Assembly (NCBI RefSeq): GCF_037975245.1
Contig: NC_092576.1
Coordinates: forward strand, 32,528,611-32,592,610
Length of the DNA stretch: 64,000 nt
Reading direction: 5' to 3'
Origin: Apostichopus japonicus
Lineage: Eukaryota > Echinodermata > Holothuroidea > Aspidochirotida > Stichopodidae
A model generated the notes under the pieces. The model saw nothing but the letters and a program-made list of their open reading frames with translations, was not told the origin of the DNA and made no database searches. Each line of letters opens with the position of its first letter. Within the stretch, counting starts at the first letter, position 1. The position numbers and the translations under genes were made by a program. This document shows positions 12,056 through 22,908 of this stretch, piece by piece.

Positions 12056-12225
12056 GTGGTCAAATGGTGAAGGCAGTGGACTGGTGATCTAAGACTTGCA
12101 GTTTTGAGTCCTGGCCAGATCATCCCGTCGTGTCTTTGGCAAGGCATTTTATCTCCATTGCGTCTAATCATTCAGGTGTATAAAGGGGGACCTGTAAGAT
12201 AAACTGTCAGTCGGGGGCTTTTTGG
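12056..12225 (+). mobile_element. second tRNA-derived SINE copy
   Basis: A tRNA-like head (GTGGTCAAATGGTGAAGGC, then TTTTGAGTCCTGGCC) is followed by GTGTCTTTGGCAAGGCATTT and CAGGTGTATAAAGGGGACCT. The latter is the conserved body found in many marine-animal SINEs. It abuts the DIRS recombinase region. Confidence 0.65.
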
Positions 12226-12253
12226 CTACCGCAATGAGGAGGGATCTGTCTCT

Positions 12254-13280
12254 ATGTTTGACAGGTTATCGCTGATCAGGGTTATTTTGTTAGGCGGGGA
12301 ATGGTGCCAGAACAGACAGGCACTGCCAGCCGAGACCTCTCTGGCACAAGTGGTAGACTTCCTCACTCCCTCTTCGAGGAGGGAAAGCAAGTGTCAACCA
12401 TCAAGAACTACAGGTTGGCAATTACCGCGATCCACCGCGGTTTTCCAGATGGGTCCACCCCGGGCAACAACGGGGACATCACCCAGCCCATCAGGGGGAT
12501 GGCAAACAGGCGTCCTCGGACCAGACGGCTCGCCCCCTCGTGGAGTCCATCAGCAGCACTGCAGGCACTCACTAAATCACCATACGAACCACTGGCTTCA
12601 GCCTCGCTGGCAGCCCTCAGTAAAAAAACCCCTTTCCTGATCACCCTCACGTCAGCAAGAAGAAGGAGCTGTCTCCACGCTCTGCCTACAAAGCAGAACC
12701 ATATTAGGTTTGAGAACCACGGGAGAATGGTCCCCGATCCATCCTTCATACCCAAGAACCAGGTCCTTTCCTTCCTGCCGGGAGACATCTTTATCCCTGA
12801 AATAAAGACGCTTTCCTCAGTCGCAGAGGACAAACTGTGGGGCCCAGTCAGGGCTCTCAAATGGTACTTAAACAAGACTCAACCCCTGAGAGGAACAACC
12901 ATGTCCTTGTTCATACTACCCAGAGCATCTTTTCAACGGTGTCTAAGGACACCCTCTCTCGGTGGCTGACGGAGATTATTCGCCCCTTCGCAGTTGGCAC
13001 AACTTTAACGAGAGCCCATGACATTAGAGGAAAGGCGGCCTCGACAGCTCTTTTTGCAGGAGTCCCAATAGAGGTCATCCTTCAGGCAGCAGCTTGGCGA
13101 ACACCAACGACGTTCGTCGCCTGTTACCTTTCAGACTCATTACAGGCTGAGGCGGCATTTCATAGCGTGGTGATGCGAGATCCGGCGGGTACTAGGTCCC
13201 ACCCCTCGGGCCTCCCACCATCGGGCAGTGCCACTCGGTGCATAGGTTGTGGGGAGACAGGTAAGCGAGGAACGAAGTAA
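12254..13280 (+). pseudogene. DIRS tyrosine recombinase, frameshifted
   Basis: Three frames together give a nearly complete DIRS-type tyrosine recombinase, the enzyme that inserts the circular DNA copy. Frame one (to about 12362) gives AETSLAQVVDFLT. Frame two (12362 to about 12915) gives EEGKQVSTIKNYRLAI and the catalytic-arginine block LTSARRRSCLHAL. Frame three (about 12915-13280) gives RAHDIRGKAAS with the HxxR pair, then AAAWRTPTTF and the nucleophile tyrosine in ACYLSD. All catalytic residues are present, but two frameshifts break the gene. The C-terminal end runs into the internal complementary region. Confidence 0.88.
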
Positions 13281-13335
13281 ATACTCCAAAACTTACTGGT
13301 TTGGATATTTACGAGTGACGAGCTTACCTGTCTCC
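13238..13335. repeat. DIRS internal complementary region
   Basis: TGCATAGGTTGTGGGGAGAC (13238 on) through GAACGAAGTAAAT is the reverse complement of the left end. CTCCAAAACTTACTGG through GCTTACCTGTCTCC is the reverse complement of the right end (about 14075-14126), with a few changes. The two halves abut, recording the end-to-end junction of the circular intermediate. Confidence 0.88.
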
Positions 13336-13966
13336 ATTCCCGCCTCCCTCCCCCGAGGGGGGTGGAACACAGCCGGACGGAGGAGCGGTCGCATTGACTT
13401 AACAAAACACCTTCTAGCACAGGCCAAGAGACCTGAGGAAAGGAGGTTCCACTACCGTACGAGGCCCCGTACCATCACCTATTTTTACCAGCGAGTTTGT
13501 TGCAAAGATAGTTTTATCTTGACCGGTAGTAACCGGTAGTAACTTGTAGTAATCGGTAGTAACTTGTAGTATCTCGTAGTAACGTAGGGCCACTATGAGT
13601 GACTTAGGGAAGAGTGTCTTAGAGTGTTTTATATATATATGGAGAAGCGTTATATATATATTTCCTTTATAATGTTGATACTCTTTTTCCTTTGTCTTTC
13701 TCCATTAAACACTACGGTGTTCAGGGCCTTGGGCCTAACTTGTAGAGTACCTTCTGCTACCTTTTTTAGAGCTAAGGGGTACAGGCGTGGACGGGGTCGT
13801 AGAGGGTAGCCCCCCTCCCCACAGGAAGGGGAGTACTACCCCTCCCGTTGGAAGCGTCAGAAATTCGATGTTAGGCTAGGAGTTGAGGGGGTAGCCCTCC
13901 CATTTGTCGGGAAGGACTACTACTCGACTCCAAGGCAGAGACCACTTTGGAGGGGCTTTTGGTCTC

Positions 13967-14088
13967 ATGAGAAGGAAGGTTGGTGACCCGTGAAGCCGGG
14001 TCACAGAGGGTGCACAGTGTTAAAAGATTACCAGGACATTCTAGGCGCGGTAGAATGAGGTGCATAGGTTGTGGGGAGACAGGTAAGC
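13967..14088 (-). repeat. DIRS right terminal inverted repeat
   Basis: Exact inverse of 7468-7589. The element continues about 40 bases further, to TTTTGGAGTA near 14128. Confidence 0.92.
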
Positions 14089-14546
14089 TCGCCACTCATA
14101 AATATCCAAACCAGTAAGTTTTGGAGTAACATTCACAAAGTTTAGGCAGTGATGCTACACTAGTATATATTAGTAACAGTAGGTCATACGATAAACGTAA
14201 TTAGTTTTCGATCGGGACGCAAGCTTTTTTTTACGGGACGCAAAATTGTTTTCTCTAATAACATTACCGGTATGTACATGTGATGAATCGAACATTCATC
14301 ATCGATATATAGTTATTTTAAGACAAACATGTTAGTCCAGGAGGCTGGAGTAATTGCCAGTAAAATTACTTATAATTGCCCTTGTATAAAGCTGATTTTT
14401 ATTTAAGAAAGATAAGTTTCCATTTTGTCTGTACTGATGTTAAGCCTTTAACATAAGTTGATTAGTTGGATGCATGAATGGATTTACAAATCATATTCGT
14501 TCACTTCTCCCTATGTTGCTAATTTTCATTTCCTTACATTCAACAG

Positions 14547-15197
14547 TGAAGCCGCAATTTGAATATCCTGTGATTGAAGAGTGTCAAGATAAAAGTAAAC
14601 TATGCTACATGTTATACAAAAACCCTCTGGAAATGAGTTGCTCTGTTGAAAATGTCCGTCCTAATATTTCTGTGATTTGGAATCAGCGAAACTCTCAGCG
14701 TGATAAACTTTTGGAGTCGAATATGACATTAATCAGAAACAGTGAAGTAACGTTCACTCCTCGTTCGACTGTTAAAATACATAATGACTCCCCATTATTG
14801 TCAGTATTGGTATGTAGCGTAAACGAGAACAGTTGGATCTTGGAGGAGAATGAGACGTTGGTTATCTTAGAGAATGGAAGCGAAGACATATCACACAGTC
14901 CTATTAGACATCTTGTTGAGCTTCATACTACTATGATTCTACCCTGTAATGACTTTAACAAAAGGATTCTAGTTTGGAAGAGATCCACTGATAGATCTGA
15001 AACCCAAGAAGTCATTCTAATTAGAGTGCAAACCTGGAAAGAGGATTTTAATGAAACATACAACAAGGATTTCAGATTGACTCCTGATGCGTCACTGATG
15101 TTGCCACAGACTGAATTGCATCACCAGGGCATTTATACTTGTGTCGCCAGCGATTATGACATGGATCGTATACAAACAATAGATGTTGTTATTTTCA
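14547..15197 (+). CDS. Ig-superfamily receptor, double-Ig exon
   Basis: The acceptor TTACATTCAACAG precedes 14547 and the donor GTGAGT follows 15197; both borders are phase 1. The exon encodes two Ig-like domains. The first runs from FEYPVIEECQDKSKLCY, with cysteine in EMSCSVEN, tryptophan in SVIWNQRN and the second cysteine in LSVLVCSVNE. The second has TMILPCND, RILVWKRS and a classic HHQGIYTCVASDYD strand F. Several N-linked glycosylation sequons are visible. The open frame extends left to an ATG at 14474 with a hydrophobic LLPMLLIFISL run. This could be a signal peptide of an alternative first exon, but the good phase-1 acceptor argues that 14474-14546 is intron. Confidence 0.82.
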
Positions 15198-15816
15198 GTG
15201 AGTACTTTGATGTATACATAAATGTTATAAAACCCTCATCTATCAACCGAATAACCTTGACTTCATAAAAGGTGTTTCATAATTGAATCAAAGACAAATG
15301 TCTATTTAAAACCTGCAAACGCTCGAGTCCATCTACCCACAGATTCTGTAACTCACAGTAAGAACGATATGTAGTAAAAACAGCATTTAGATCCATCTAT
15401 TCTAATGAAAAGAGTTCATTTGTTAATTCACGTATAGATGTGTCTAGTTGTTGAAACGTACAATTTCGTGCTTGTCCTGTCCAGGGTCTGAACTTTAATA
15501 AAACTTACCCTTAGATGAAACATAAAAATCTTTGGTAGTTAGAAGATATAGACACAGAAGCCATTTAACATATACTCCTCGCATGGCATAACTATAAAGT
15601 GATAAAATTATGCAATGTACTCATTCACATTATGAATGGACTGTAATGCAACATATACAGGTGGACAATGGAACGTATACGATTATATGATCTGTCTAAT
15701 ATATGTTTCTTATATGTACAGACTTCTTTACATGATAAGTTTGTATTGACTATATTTAAGTAATTAACCAGTCATTGCGAAATAAAAACACAATGTGCTC
15801 CTTTTTTCTTGAATAG
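15198..15816 (+). other. intron of Ig receptor gene
   Basis: AT-rich, nothing recognised. Confidence 0.6.
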
Positions 15817-16164
15817 CCTTTCCAAGCCCGCCGTACATAACTGTAGAAGGATGTGACCATACACAGTATTGTGTACTTGACGTCGCAAGAGAAGGAAACG
15901 TGACGTGTTCAGTTCTTGGAATACGACCAGAAGTTGAACTACAGTGGAGAACTTATGGGAACTATCCTGATTTATCTCTAACAGAGCTGGAACGGACATC
16001 AACAGAAAAGGGAGGAATCTTTGACATTTCTCTTACAACAAACTTCAAAATTTTATCCGCATCTGAAAGAGGGATCACATTAGAGTGTTTTATAGTAGGA
16101 CAGAATTCAGATGTGTTCAAGCCTCCTATAAAAGCAGCAAGAATAGACCTTAATGTGGCATATG
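15817..16164 (+). CDS. Ig-superfamily receptor, membrane-proximal Ig exon
   Basis: The acceptor CTTTTTTCTTGAATAG precedes and the donor GTAGGT follows; both borders are phase 1. The peptide starts FPSPPYITVEGCDHTQYC. It has VTCSVLGI (first Ig cysteine), VELQWRTYG (core tryptophan) and ITLECFIVG (second cysteine), and ends LNVAYG. Its opening parallels the first domain of the previous exon (ITVEGCDHTQYC versus VIEECQDKSKLC), so the two domains probably arose by duplication. Open sequence past 16164 (GRCLFTI) is intron read-through. Confidence 0.82.
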
Positions 16165-16849
16165 GTAGGTGTTTGTTTACTATTGATGCTTTGTTATCGG
16201 GTTAAAACTAAACTATGTGCGATATGTTTATATTTAAAAATGGAATCTTGTTTTTCATAGCAGAAGACGTTAAACCCATCTCTCAAGATTTGTAATAGAA
16301 CTTGACAGTAAGGATGTTCCGATTCAGAGGGATCAAGTAGCCAGGGTTTATTGACCTGAAATTACATTACAATTGATCTAAATATTCTCTTTTATCTAGT
16401 TCTAAGAGGTGAATGATTTTGCAATTGTGAGACCCAGTAGCCTGCTGGTGTAGTTAGAACATAGCCTGTATGTTCAGTGAATTTGATGTCTGATAGAAGT
16501 TATGCTTCTAATTGAATGGCTAGTTTGCATCTCTAACGACTTCTTCTTTGATCAGAATTAAGGTTTCTAAACCTGACATTAAGCTCCATCACAACAACTT
16601 TATTGTTATCTGCTTCTTTATATCGCCAAAAGGCTAGTCTTTTCTCACACTAATGGATACTGATATATACTGTAGTTGAAATCTATCTGAAATTGGTGCC
16701 TTATCTTCATTACCTCTTGGAAAGTGCAGTTGATTTATTGAATAATTGTTCTGTCTTTGTGATAATGTGAACCTGCTCAGATACTCTCTTAATATTTTCA
16801 AATGTTTGATTTCAAATTGCAATTTAACATGTGTTTTTCCTATTTACAG
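16165..16849 (+). other. intron of Ig receptor gene
   Basis: AT-rich, no recognised repeat or gene. Confidence 0.55.
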
Positions 16850-16945
16850 ACAACAAGGGGACTTTGGGTTCATGGACAGTTGCTGTGGTAGCAACCATAA
16901 TTGCAGTACTTCTAATTCTGGTGGTTTTGATCATCTGTCTTATAG
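16850..16945 (+). CDS. Ig receptor transmembrane exon
   Basis: The acceptor TTCCTATTTACAG precedes and the donor GTAGGT follows, both phase 1. The 96-base exon encodes a short linker (DNKGTLGSW) and one strongly hydrophobic helix, TVAVVATIIAVLLILVVLII, ending CLI. It makes the product a type I membrane protein with its Ig domains outside the cell. The frame is fixed by the phase of the preceding Ig exon. The other open frame here (16746-16949) is in a different register and gives a Cys-rich non-protein. Confidence 0.85.
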
Positions 16946-17099
16946 GTAGGTACCATGATACATATCAGAATTCCATTGCAATATAGCAAAGTTTGTTATC
17001 TATATTCTTGTATTCTATATGTAATTATTGCATCTACATTATTGACTAACAGAAAAGTATAGTAACTATTTGTTTTATCTAAATTTATTAATTTTTTAT

Positions 17100-18345
17100 T
17101 TTGATTCATGATGGCGTATGCGTGTATGTGCGCATTTGTGATGCCCAGCTTGTAAACATGATATCTCAAGAAGTGTAGGTCTGACCAATTCATATGTATT
17201 GTGTAGACTTACCACATTTAGTACAGTACAAGAAGCCTATTGTTTTTGGTAAAGGTCAAGGGTTATTTGGGGTCATAAGGAGTCAAATTGTAAAAACCTG
17301 GTACACACAATATTTCAAGAAAGGAAGGTCGGACCAACTCATATTTGGTGTGTATAAATTCACATTGAGTACAAGAAATCCTTTGTTTTTGGTGGGGTCA
17401 AATGTCATTTGAGATCTCCAGGGGTCAAATTGTGAAAACCTTGTAAACATGATATCTAACGATGGGAAGCATGAGCAGACCTCATATTTGATATGCGTAG
17501 AAGTCCCACATTCAGTCAAAGAAACCTATGTTTTTGGTGGAAGTCAAAAGTCATTTGGGGTCATGAGGAGTCAGATTGTAAAAACCTGGTAAGCACTGTA
17601 TTTCAAGAAGGGAAGCATGGGCAGACCTTATGTATTTGATGTGTAGAAATACCTCATTGAGTAAAAGAGGCTCATTGTTTTTGGTGGAATTTGAAGGTCA
17701 GTTGGGGTCATCAGAGGTCAAATTCTGAAAACCTTGTTAACATGATATCTCCATATTAGAAGCTTGGCCGATGTTATGAAGGTTTATAACATTGAGTAAA
17801 GGAAGCCCATTGATTTTGGTGGAGGTCAAAGTTCACTTGGGGACAACAGGTCAAAATCGTGAAAGCTTTTAAACAAGATCCTGCAAGAAGGGAACCTTGG
17901 ACAGATCTCATATTTGGTGTGTGGATGTACCATATCAAATTTAAGGAGCCTATTATTGTGTTTTGGTGGAGGTCAAAGGTCATATAGGGTCAACAAACGT
18001 CAAACAATTACTCACTCCCCTCTTACCTGTCTCTCTACACTAACACGCCTCCTTAAACATAATATCATAAGGGAAGCTTGGACAGATCGCATATTTGGTA
18101 TGTATTTGTACAACATTGAGAAAATTGGGCAGAGGTCAGTGGTCGTTTGAGTTCACCAGGTGTCAAATTGTGAGACCCATGTATTACATATACACTATAT
18201 ACACTATATTTCAACATATTTCAACATATTTCAACATATTTCAACATATACACTATATTTCAACAAGGACAGATGTCATATTAAGTATGTTGATGTATCT
18301 ATTGCATTTAGTACAAGGTGCCTGTTGTTGAGGTGAATGGTCATT
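17100..18345 (+). repeat. tandem AGGTCA-type repeat in intron
   Basis: Begins with a GTGTATGTGCGCATTTGTGA head and CAGCTTGTAAACATGATATC, then about nine diverged monomers of roughly 125-130 bases. Each monomer has TTTTTGGTGGAGGTCAAAGG, a GGGGTCA..GTCAAATTGTGAAAACC block and a CATATTTGGTGTG block. Inside it, about 18187-18265 is a short TTCAACATAT array. It belongs to the same family as 1976-5846 and 53745-56000. Confidence 0.75.
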
Positions 18346-18545
18346 TCAGGACATCTTGTGTCATTGTGAATTTATTGTTTGTCACATCACAGTGCTTTTC
18401 ACTGTATGACTAAGATCAAGTATATTGTACACCTTCACTATACATAACGTCAGATTCGTGAAGACAACTGCTCATGTCACATCATCGAGACCACAATGCA
18501 TCTTTGCATTGTGGTTAATTAACCTTACATAAATTATTCCTGCAG

Positions 18546-18592
18546 TGTTAAACTACCGAAGGAGTCAGAGGAAAATTGTGGAAGATGAAGGG
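18546..18592 (+). CDS. Ig receptor cytoplasmic exon
   Basis: The acceptor ATTATTCCTGCAG precedes and the donor GTAAGA follows. It enters in phase 1 and leaves in phase 0. It encodes VLNYRRSQRKIVEDEG, whose basic NYRRSQRK run right after the membrane helix is a standard stop-transfer and juxtamembrane segment. Confidence 0.72.
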
Positions 18593-20601
18593 GTAAGACC
18601 GTTATATCTGAAATTATAAAGACAATCAAGGGAAACAAAATATATAAAGCTGTTAAATATACTGTAACGCTAACTCAGTCTAAGATTCCGGGGGCGCTTA
18701 AATATTACCTACTGAGGACAGTTGGTGGTATGGAAACAAATGCGGCTTGGATGGTTGTGTGTTAGTAACAACGAGCCTTGAATCTCGTTATTACATGCAA
18801 AGAATATAACACATACTGTAGATAAACTAGTAAAGAAACGCACGCTGAGATTTCGTAATCTATTACAATAATCAGCCACGGTACAGAAAATGGTAACACA
18901 CGTGTCACTTGTCTGATGATCACCACATAGGTGGGAAACCCAGAGATTAAACATGCTGTAGGTTACCATATACGTATACTATATTAACTTGCACTATCTC
19001 TATTTATTGAGCACTTTTGCTGCAGGAAGTGAACAAATGAATTAATAAATACACATAATATGTTGCAACAACAAGGTAACATTATACTCATTTGAAATAA
19101 CATTCCTACCAATGGATGGTTTGTTGTTGTAATAGATATAAGTAATACACGCAACTTACCAGTTTTGTGTTGAGAATAACATGTACAGTACTGTGATCGC
19201 TTAACTATCGTACAAAAATTTTCAACGATCGCAGAATTTCGAATAATATCGCGTAATATGACTAATATCGCATAAGTTCGCACAAGTTCGTACACGAAAC
19301 TTTCAACGAAATTTCGCACAATTCTACGCATGTAAAAATCGTACATTTGACCACAGGAATGTGTGCTTAATGAAGCAGAGAATTAACTGTGAACGGGCGA
19401 GGTGAAAGATTAGAATTTTCGGAGCCGTTCCAATAAAGATGTCGAAAAGGAATCAATGAAATGAAAAGCATATAGGCGCTCACTGGTCGAGGGCCAGTGG
19501 TTTTCCGCGTTCGCGGAATATCGCGGTAAAATGAGGAATTCATGAAATCTTGAAAAGCGAAAAACACGGAATTTGTTTTTCCCACTGATGCTTCTTTAAA
19601 AATGTATTTTCATGTGTGAATCAATTCACTTCAAAAACGGGCATGGAAGTAATTTACCGGTAAAAATAAAAATCAAAGTTAAAAATAGTCAATTCATCCA
19701 GTCAGCATGCAAACATTTACAGTACCGCTCCCGTATAAGGATCGTATAAAAGCGTATTTAAACAAGTACAACAGAGCATTAACTCGTTGATAAAAGGAAA
19801 TGCTATTTTTTTTGTGCTCGATGAATGGAGATTAAAGTGGCCGAAAGAATTAGTGAGATGTTTGAAACAGCCATTTCCTACATCGTACTTAGCGCATGAT
19901 GCTGTGATAACTGTTAATGATATATATCTAGAAGGAAAGAGGACGATGGTACAGTGTTTTCCCATATAATGTTTTAATAAGGAAACTATTCAATGGTCTT
20001 TATTCCCCTTTTCTAACATAAAGGTTGTGTTCCATGAAGGAAAAATTTAGCTTAAATTCAGTTTTAAACTGTTGGGAAGATTTTGAAGAAATGATAAACT
20101 TATAAAGGGCGTTTGATGCAGTGCTAGGTGGAAAACATGTTCCTCGTCTGCATCCGCTTTTTGTGTAGGTTTTTGTTGTCCTTTTTTCTGTAAAGTATAT
20201 ACTGAACGAGATCAACATGTATTTTGCTTGGTCTATAACACCTGTCGCTACAGTGCTTAGGTTCAAACATTTGACAGTTTAATTTCGCCAATAGCCTAGC
20301 CCTTTGTTGGGTTTGTATTTCAAGCACAAGAAATCGTGTTTCAAATGATGGATTTTGAAGCTCAACGATTATTGAAATGCTTACCGTAAAATGCAGATGA
20401 TGTTCAAACAACATATTTCGTATATATTCCAATAAAGATCCGTGACGGAGGATAAACGGAAGTGCGTACGAACTACGATGATGGTAAAACTGGCAAATTT
20501 AAACAAGTTTTATTCTCACTCAGTAAGCCTTACTGATGAAAATTAGAAACTACATGTACATTAACGTTTTAGATGTTGAAAATACCATCTTTTATATTTA
20601 G
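18593..20601 (+). other. intron of Ig receptor gene
   Basis: Nothing recognised. Open frames at 18709-19585 (minus) and 19717-20432 show no domain or paired splice sites. Confidence 0.5.
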
Positions 20602-20688
20602 GAGGATACAAAAGATTTAGAACACCCAAACAATCCCCCTTCCCGACCACCTCAGAAAAAAAGAAACGTCTTGAAATGTTCCATATAG
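20602..20688 (+). CDS. Ig receptor terminal coding exon
   Basis: The acceptor TTTTATATTTAG precedes, phase 0, joining cleanly to the exon ending at 18592. It encodes EDTKDLEHPNNPPSRPPQ, then KKRNVLKCSI and TAG. The proline-rich PPSRPPQKKR run resembles an SH3-binding segment. No ITIM or ITAM tyrosine motif is present in this tail. No AATAAA signal was seen close downstream. Confidence 0.65.
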   Translation, partial: EDTKDLEHPNNPPSRPPQKKRNVLKCSI

Positions 20689-21518
20689 GCTCACAGTGCA
20701 TTGACACAAAAGTTATTTAATAACAGCTAGCTCTACACAGATTGTTTACATGTGTGTCGCCAGACAGTACAGTACTGCACCAGACATCATAAATTTGCAT
20801 ATTACACCAAAAGGCGGAATTCCTTAGCCTTGTATCAGATGTAGCTGGCTAGCAACTGGTGCACAGTTAAAATACCCTGGACGGACGGCCGACATGCAAT
20901 GCTTGTTGGGGGTGATTGACAGTTGCTTTGTTACAGAAAGAGGCAGCCTTTTGTTTAGTTGAAACATTGCATTTGTTTAAAGTCTAAACCATAACGAGTT
21001 ATGGGCGCGGGGCCTGGGTTGATCCCCCCCCCCTCCCCCGCAACCTCTATGGCTGTAAGCAGTTCTCGAGTTGATACGGAATGACTGTCCGTTGTGTTGA
21101 TCACAATTACCGACTGAAAAAGGTCACTCATGACTCATGCACAAAAAAAAGTACATGTTGTTTCCAATACACAATGGCTAAGCACTACTTGATGTATCCC
21201 TTTAAGTTTTCAGCGCAGTTTCATAATTTTTAAAAGTAACAATTATGTGTTGATTGTCTCATTCAAAAGCAACGCCACGCGTGCACTCTGTATTATCATA
21301 ACACTTGGCAGATACACCATCATTGACATCATTGTGGCCGATTGGTATGGATTTCAGTCTGTGACACAAAGGTCCGGTGTTCGATTCCTATCATCGCCTG
21401 ATTATTTCCAAATACGAAACCGGTCGTGAAGTGGGATTTTTCTGGTGTGTTGATATTTGATATTAATATATTTCAAATGTTACTGTCAAACACATGCATC
21501 CCGTGTATTCCTATTTAT
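20689..21518. other. downstream of Ig gene, with a SINE-like head
   Basis: Mostly featureless. At about 21332-21398, TGTGGCCGATTGGTATGG followed by GGTCCGGTGTTCGATTCC has A- and B-box-like spacing and is probably another tRNA-derived SINE head, truncated. Confidence 0.4.
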
Positions 21519-22270
21519 ATATGGGTATTTCTATAAACCTGGGGTCCAATAGTGTGACGTGGATCCAAAATTTCAATATCCTTCAATTAAGATGAAATTT
21601 TACTTTTTGATAGAGTTATTATGTGGGTTTTAAAAAATAACAGTGAAGAAGTAAAAAAAAAAGTGCACCTATAGGTTAACAATAGTAATGCAAACCAATA
21701 TGACGAAAAAACCAACATAACAGGGACACCAAAATCCGAACCTGTCAACAGGGGGAAAGTGACATGCCTATAGGTTACACTGCCTCTGTTATCTGTTTTG
21801 CACTTGGTTTTAGATGACTTTCAACAATAAAAAAGCTTTAAGGAGAAATGAGTTTCATTCAACAGAAAATTGCCAAAAAAAAAAATGACAACATGCTATT
21901 TTCCGAAAGCAGAAAGTGCTTTTTTTAAAACCATTTTTATAACAGCACAATAAACTCAACAGAGTGGAATGAACAGTCCCTAATATAACACTATCAATCA
22001 TACCTACATATTAAAACCACAAAGGACCACCAACACACCCAAGGTTTTCTGTAGTGCAAGTTCTAATACCGCGAGTTGTATGGAAGTAGGAAAAAAGCAT
22101 AACGGGGACACCAAAATTTAGTGTCCCCTGTAATGAACAACAGTTAATGATTAACAGACGAACAAATAATTTTATCAAATCTGAAATATTTTAAAAGTCA
22201 ATTATTCATGCACAGGAATACATCCTGTGTCCAATAGTTCAGAAAACTGTATGACTAGCATAGTAAACAA

Positions 22271-22435
22271 TCTGACAAGGTGCCTCACATTTATTCAAAT
22301 CTCAAACATTTCACAAGAAAAAAAAGCTAGAAAATGTAAATCCAAAAACACTCTGACAAGGTGCCTCACATTTATTCAAATCTCAAACCATTTCACAAGA
22401 CTAGAAAAGACTAGAAAACTAGAAAAGGTGAATCC
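22271..22435. repeat. 81-bp tandem duplication
   Basis: TCTGACAAGGTGCCTCACAT at 22271 recurs at 22352, with CACATTTATTCAAATCTCAA in both copies. Confidence 0.85.
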
Positions 22436-22554
22436 AATATTTAACAAGGTGAAGCTTTGACAAGAAAGAAGAAATGTTCAAAATGAGGGCCTTCAGAGTT
22501 ACTTGATTGAATTGTTATCAAGTGAAACCTGATCCAGTTCATTGTGGCAAAATT

Positions 22555-22718
22555 CATACACATGCCCTTTGCTCCAGAGACACTGATGGTGGAGACATTA
22601 CTCCGCAAATGTCCGACAATGGATGAAGGTGACAAAGTTCATTGGTAGACTGGAAGGACCCACTCTTTCGCCGTTGCAAGAATTTCAGTCCAACTTGGCT
22701 GTTAGCGATGCCTTGAAC
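22555..22718 (-). CDS. transposon-encoded protein, exon 2 of fragment
   Basis: On the minus strand the acceptor TTCTTATTCCAG precedes VQGIANSQVGLKFLQRR, then KSGSFQSTNELCHLHPLSD. It continues the preceding exon (22845-22908) in frame. The combined text resembles a small beta-rich domain (GxYVAV...YLGxV...VxFLKR) that recurs near the C-terminus of many transposon-linked animal proteins. The frame ends at TGA (22555). Coding-like text (YEFCHNELDQVSLDN) goes on in another frame, so this copy is probably broken. Confidence 0.5.
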
Positions 22719-22844
22719 CTGGAATAAGAAGATAAGACGAGCATATTACTTTCAGGAATGATCTCCACACCATGAAGCATAATTTAGCTGCCAAAATGGA
22801 GAATTTTGTGTGCATCAGGCAAATATTGACTCAACCATACTCAC

Positions 22845-22908
22845 CAAGTAGACAAAGTTCTTCTTGCCAGTAGTAAAATTGATAGCTACGTAGGACCCCA
22901 CCTGGAGC
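22845..22908 (-). CDS. transposon-encoded protein, exon 1 of fragment
   Basis: Minus-strand exon between the acceptor TTTCCTTTACAG and the donor GTGAGT. It encodes LQVGSYVAINFTTGKKNFVY and a final L, joining in phase to the exon at 22718. The G-S-Y-V-A start of a beta domain is visible. Earlier exons, including a possible one at 23993-24214, could not be confirmed. Confidence 0.5.

Larger units (their letters stand above)
7450..14128 (+). mobile_element. DIRS-type tyrosine-recombinase retrotransposon, internally deleted
   Basis: The ends carry perfect 122-bp inverted repeats (7468-7589 and 13967-14088). An internal complementary region at about 13238-13335 is the reverse complement of both extreme ends joined together, the hallmark of DIRS1-like elements that replicate through a circle. 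Read left to right it has a gag-like GC-rich region (about 8327-10600), non-DIRS sequence with SINEs (10620-12240), and a broken tyrosine recombinase (12254-13280). No reverse transcriptase, RNase H or methyltransferase is present. The copy is therefore non-autonomous and dead for self-mobilisation. It lies in an intron of the Ig receptor gene. Confidence 0.9.

Noticed and set aside
12408-12875. 155-codon minus-strand open frame
   Set aside because: Antisense shadow of the DIRS tyrosine recombinase.
14474-14546. start codon and signal peptide for the Ig receptor
   Set aside because: Not excluded, but a strong phase-1 acceptor at 14546 matches all other exon phases, and an Ig exon with matching phase exists upstream.
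18187-18265. CRISPR-like array of TTCAACATAT units
   Set aside because: Units are 10 bases with no spacers; a simple tandem repeat in animal DNA.
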